Source of the DNA: an uncultured beta proteobacterium
Lineage (GTDB): Bacteria > Pseudomonadota > Gammaproteobacteria > Burkholderiales > Burkholderiaceae_C
NCBI GenBank assembly: GCA_903886275.1
Contig: CAISLN010000038.1
Location: 143,439-207,438, forward strand
Length of the DNA stretch: 64,000 nt
Direction of reading: 5' to 3'
Shown here one piece after another: positions 63,518-64,000 of this stretch (position 1 is the first letter of the stretch; the number at the start of each line of letters is the position of its first letter). The position numbers were made by a program, and so were the translations under genes. The notes under the pieces were generated by a model. The model was not told where the DNA came from. It did not search any database and saw only the letters and a program-made list of their open reading frames with translations.

Positions 63518-63546
63518 CAACGGCCCAGGAGAACTACACGGCATGG

Positions 63547-63831
63547 CTGCCCACCGCGACCGCCTGCTGTCCCCGGCAGCTGAGGTGATGCTGCGGGCGA
63601 TCCGCTCGACCACGCGAGAGGTGTACGGGCTGGCGGCGGTGGAAGCGCTGCCTGCGGCGTGATGTGTGCGCGGGCGAGGTTTGGGCAGGGACGATGGGGT
63701 TTGCGCGAAGAGGTGGCGCTTTCAACGCGAGGAGCGGGCGGGTATGAGAGGGTGGGCGGTTCACGCAATGAGCACGTTGCGGTCGCAGGAGGTGGTGAGG
63801 TGGTCGGCAGGACTGCAGCGTCAGGAGCCAT
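63547..63831 (+). repeat. gbpR-tail repeat, copy 3
   Basis: Colinear with copy 1 (61207-61492), including the last 114 bases of gbpR and the 170 non-coding bases, with scattered substitutions. It ends at AGGAGCCAT, the same point as copy 1. It begins 30 bases after the FitB-like stop. Confidence 0.87.
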
Positions 63832-64000
63832 TGGGATTTTGGCCGGGGATGACTCTGATGGGCTGGGAACTGTCATAGAGTTTTCCGATCTGCCTGCCGG
63901 ATTGCTGACATTGGAGGCTACGATTACCTGATGCAACGGGAAAGCATATTAAGTTAATTACGCCACACGCGATTTCTGACAGGCGCCAATCACCATATCC
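63832..64000. other. Window end, no gene recognised
   Basis: Sequence becomes AT-richer after about 63870. No supported gene or repeat; another cassette or the native downstream flank may follow outside the window. Confidence 0.3.

Noticed and set aside
61207..63831. Integron-like cassette array
   Set aside because: Repeats are pieces of a coding gene and its flank, not attC-like imperfect palindromes; cassettes face both ways and no integrase is present.

Overview
The window reads as a high-GC chromosome segment of a betaproteobacterium, most likely Burkholderiales/Comamonadaceae (Rhodoferax/Polaromonas/Acidovorax-like). The basis is the overall protein flavour (MipA/OmpV porin-like protein, GguAB/GbpR-like sugar cluster, TorA-like enzyme, probable RquA-like quinone methyltransferase) and the codon use. 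No rRNA, tRNA or CRISPR array was seen.

Layout. 1-4.5 kb: the 3' part of a TorA-type molybdoenzyme, a cytoplasmic hybrid histidine kinase and mobB, co-oriented. 4.5-7.4 kb: two full-length paralogous proteins of unknown function. 7.5-11 kb: an NTF2-domain/flavin monooxygenase preceded by a palindromic upstream site and a sigma-54-like promoter, an MFS transporter and a small HNH protein. 11-17.8 kb: a radical SAM protein, an AraC remnant, a three-gene ABC export system and a MipA-like outer-membrane protein. 18-23.8 kb: the inositol operon iolC(-DUF2090)-iolD-iolE-iolB with paired operator-like sites. 23.8-25.2 kb: a HigBA module followed by a duplicated iolB tail. 25.2-28.2 kb: small proteins, a LysR regulator and mmsA (iolA-type), the last enzyme of inositol breakdown. 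28.3-32.3 kb: a defence-type stretch with an AlbA_2/HATPase gene and a Septu-like ATPase + HNH pair, flanked by a decayed fragment of the purine/pyrimidine permease that stands intact on the other side (32.7-34.2 kb) behind a near-consensus sigma-54 promoter.

34.2-42.9 kb: an AhpD-like/methyltransferase/rhodanese operon with a CsoR-family-type operator between -35 and -10, a GGDEF-EAL protein, a chemoreceptor, and an SsuABC/TauABC-like importer with an AhpD-fold partner. 43-53.8 kb: patatin, azoreductase, acyl-CoA synthetase, periplasmic rhodanese, alanine dehydrogenase, RquA-like methyltransferase, Lrp regulator, ornithine cyclodeaminase, GlxA-type regulator, TMEM175 channel and DAHP synthase. 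53.8-64 kb: a VapBC module, then a sugar ABC cluster (FAH/GguC-like protein, truncated DMT permease, ChvE-like binding protein, GguA, GguB) with a divergent GbpR-like LysR gene. The 3' end of that LysR gene is repeated twice more downstream, and a different toxin-antitoxin module sits in each interval.

The most unusual pattern is this last one. At gbpR, and on a smaller scale at iolB, a toxin-antitoxin cassette is bracketed by copies of the 3' end of the neighbouring metabolic gene. A defence pair is likewise bracketed by an intact permease gene and a decayed internal fragment of it. The repeats are seen directly in the sequence. That they mark a common insertion route is inference.
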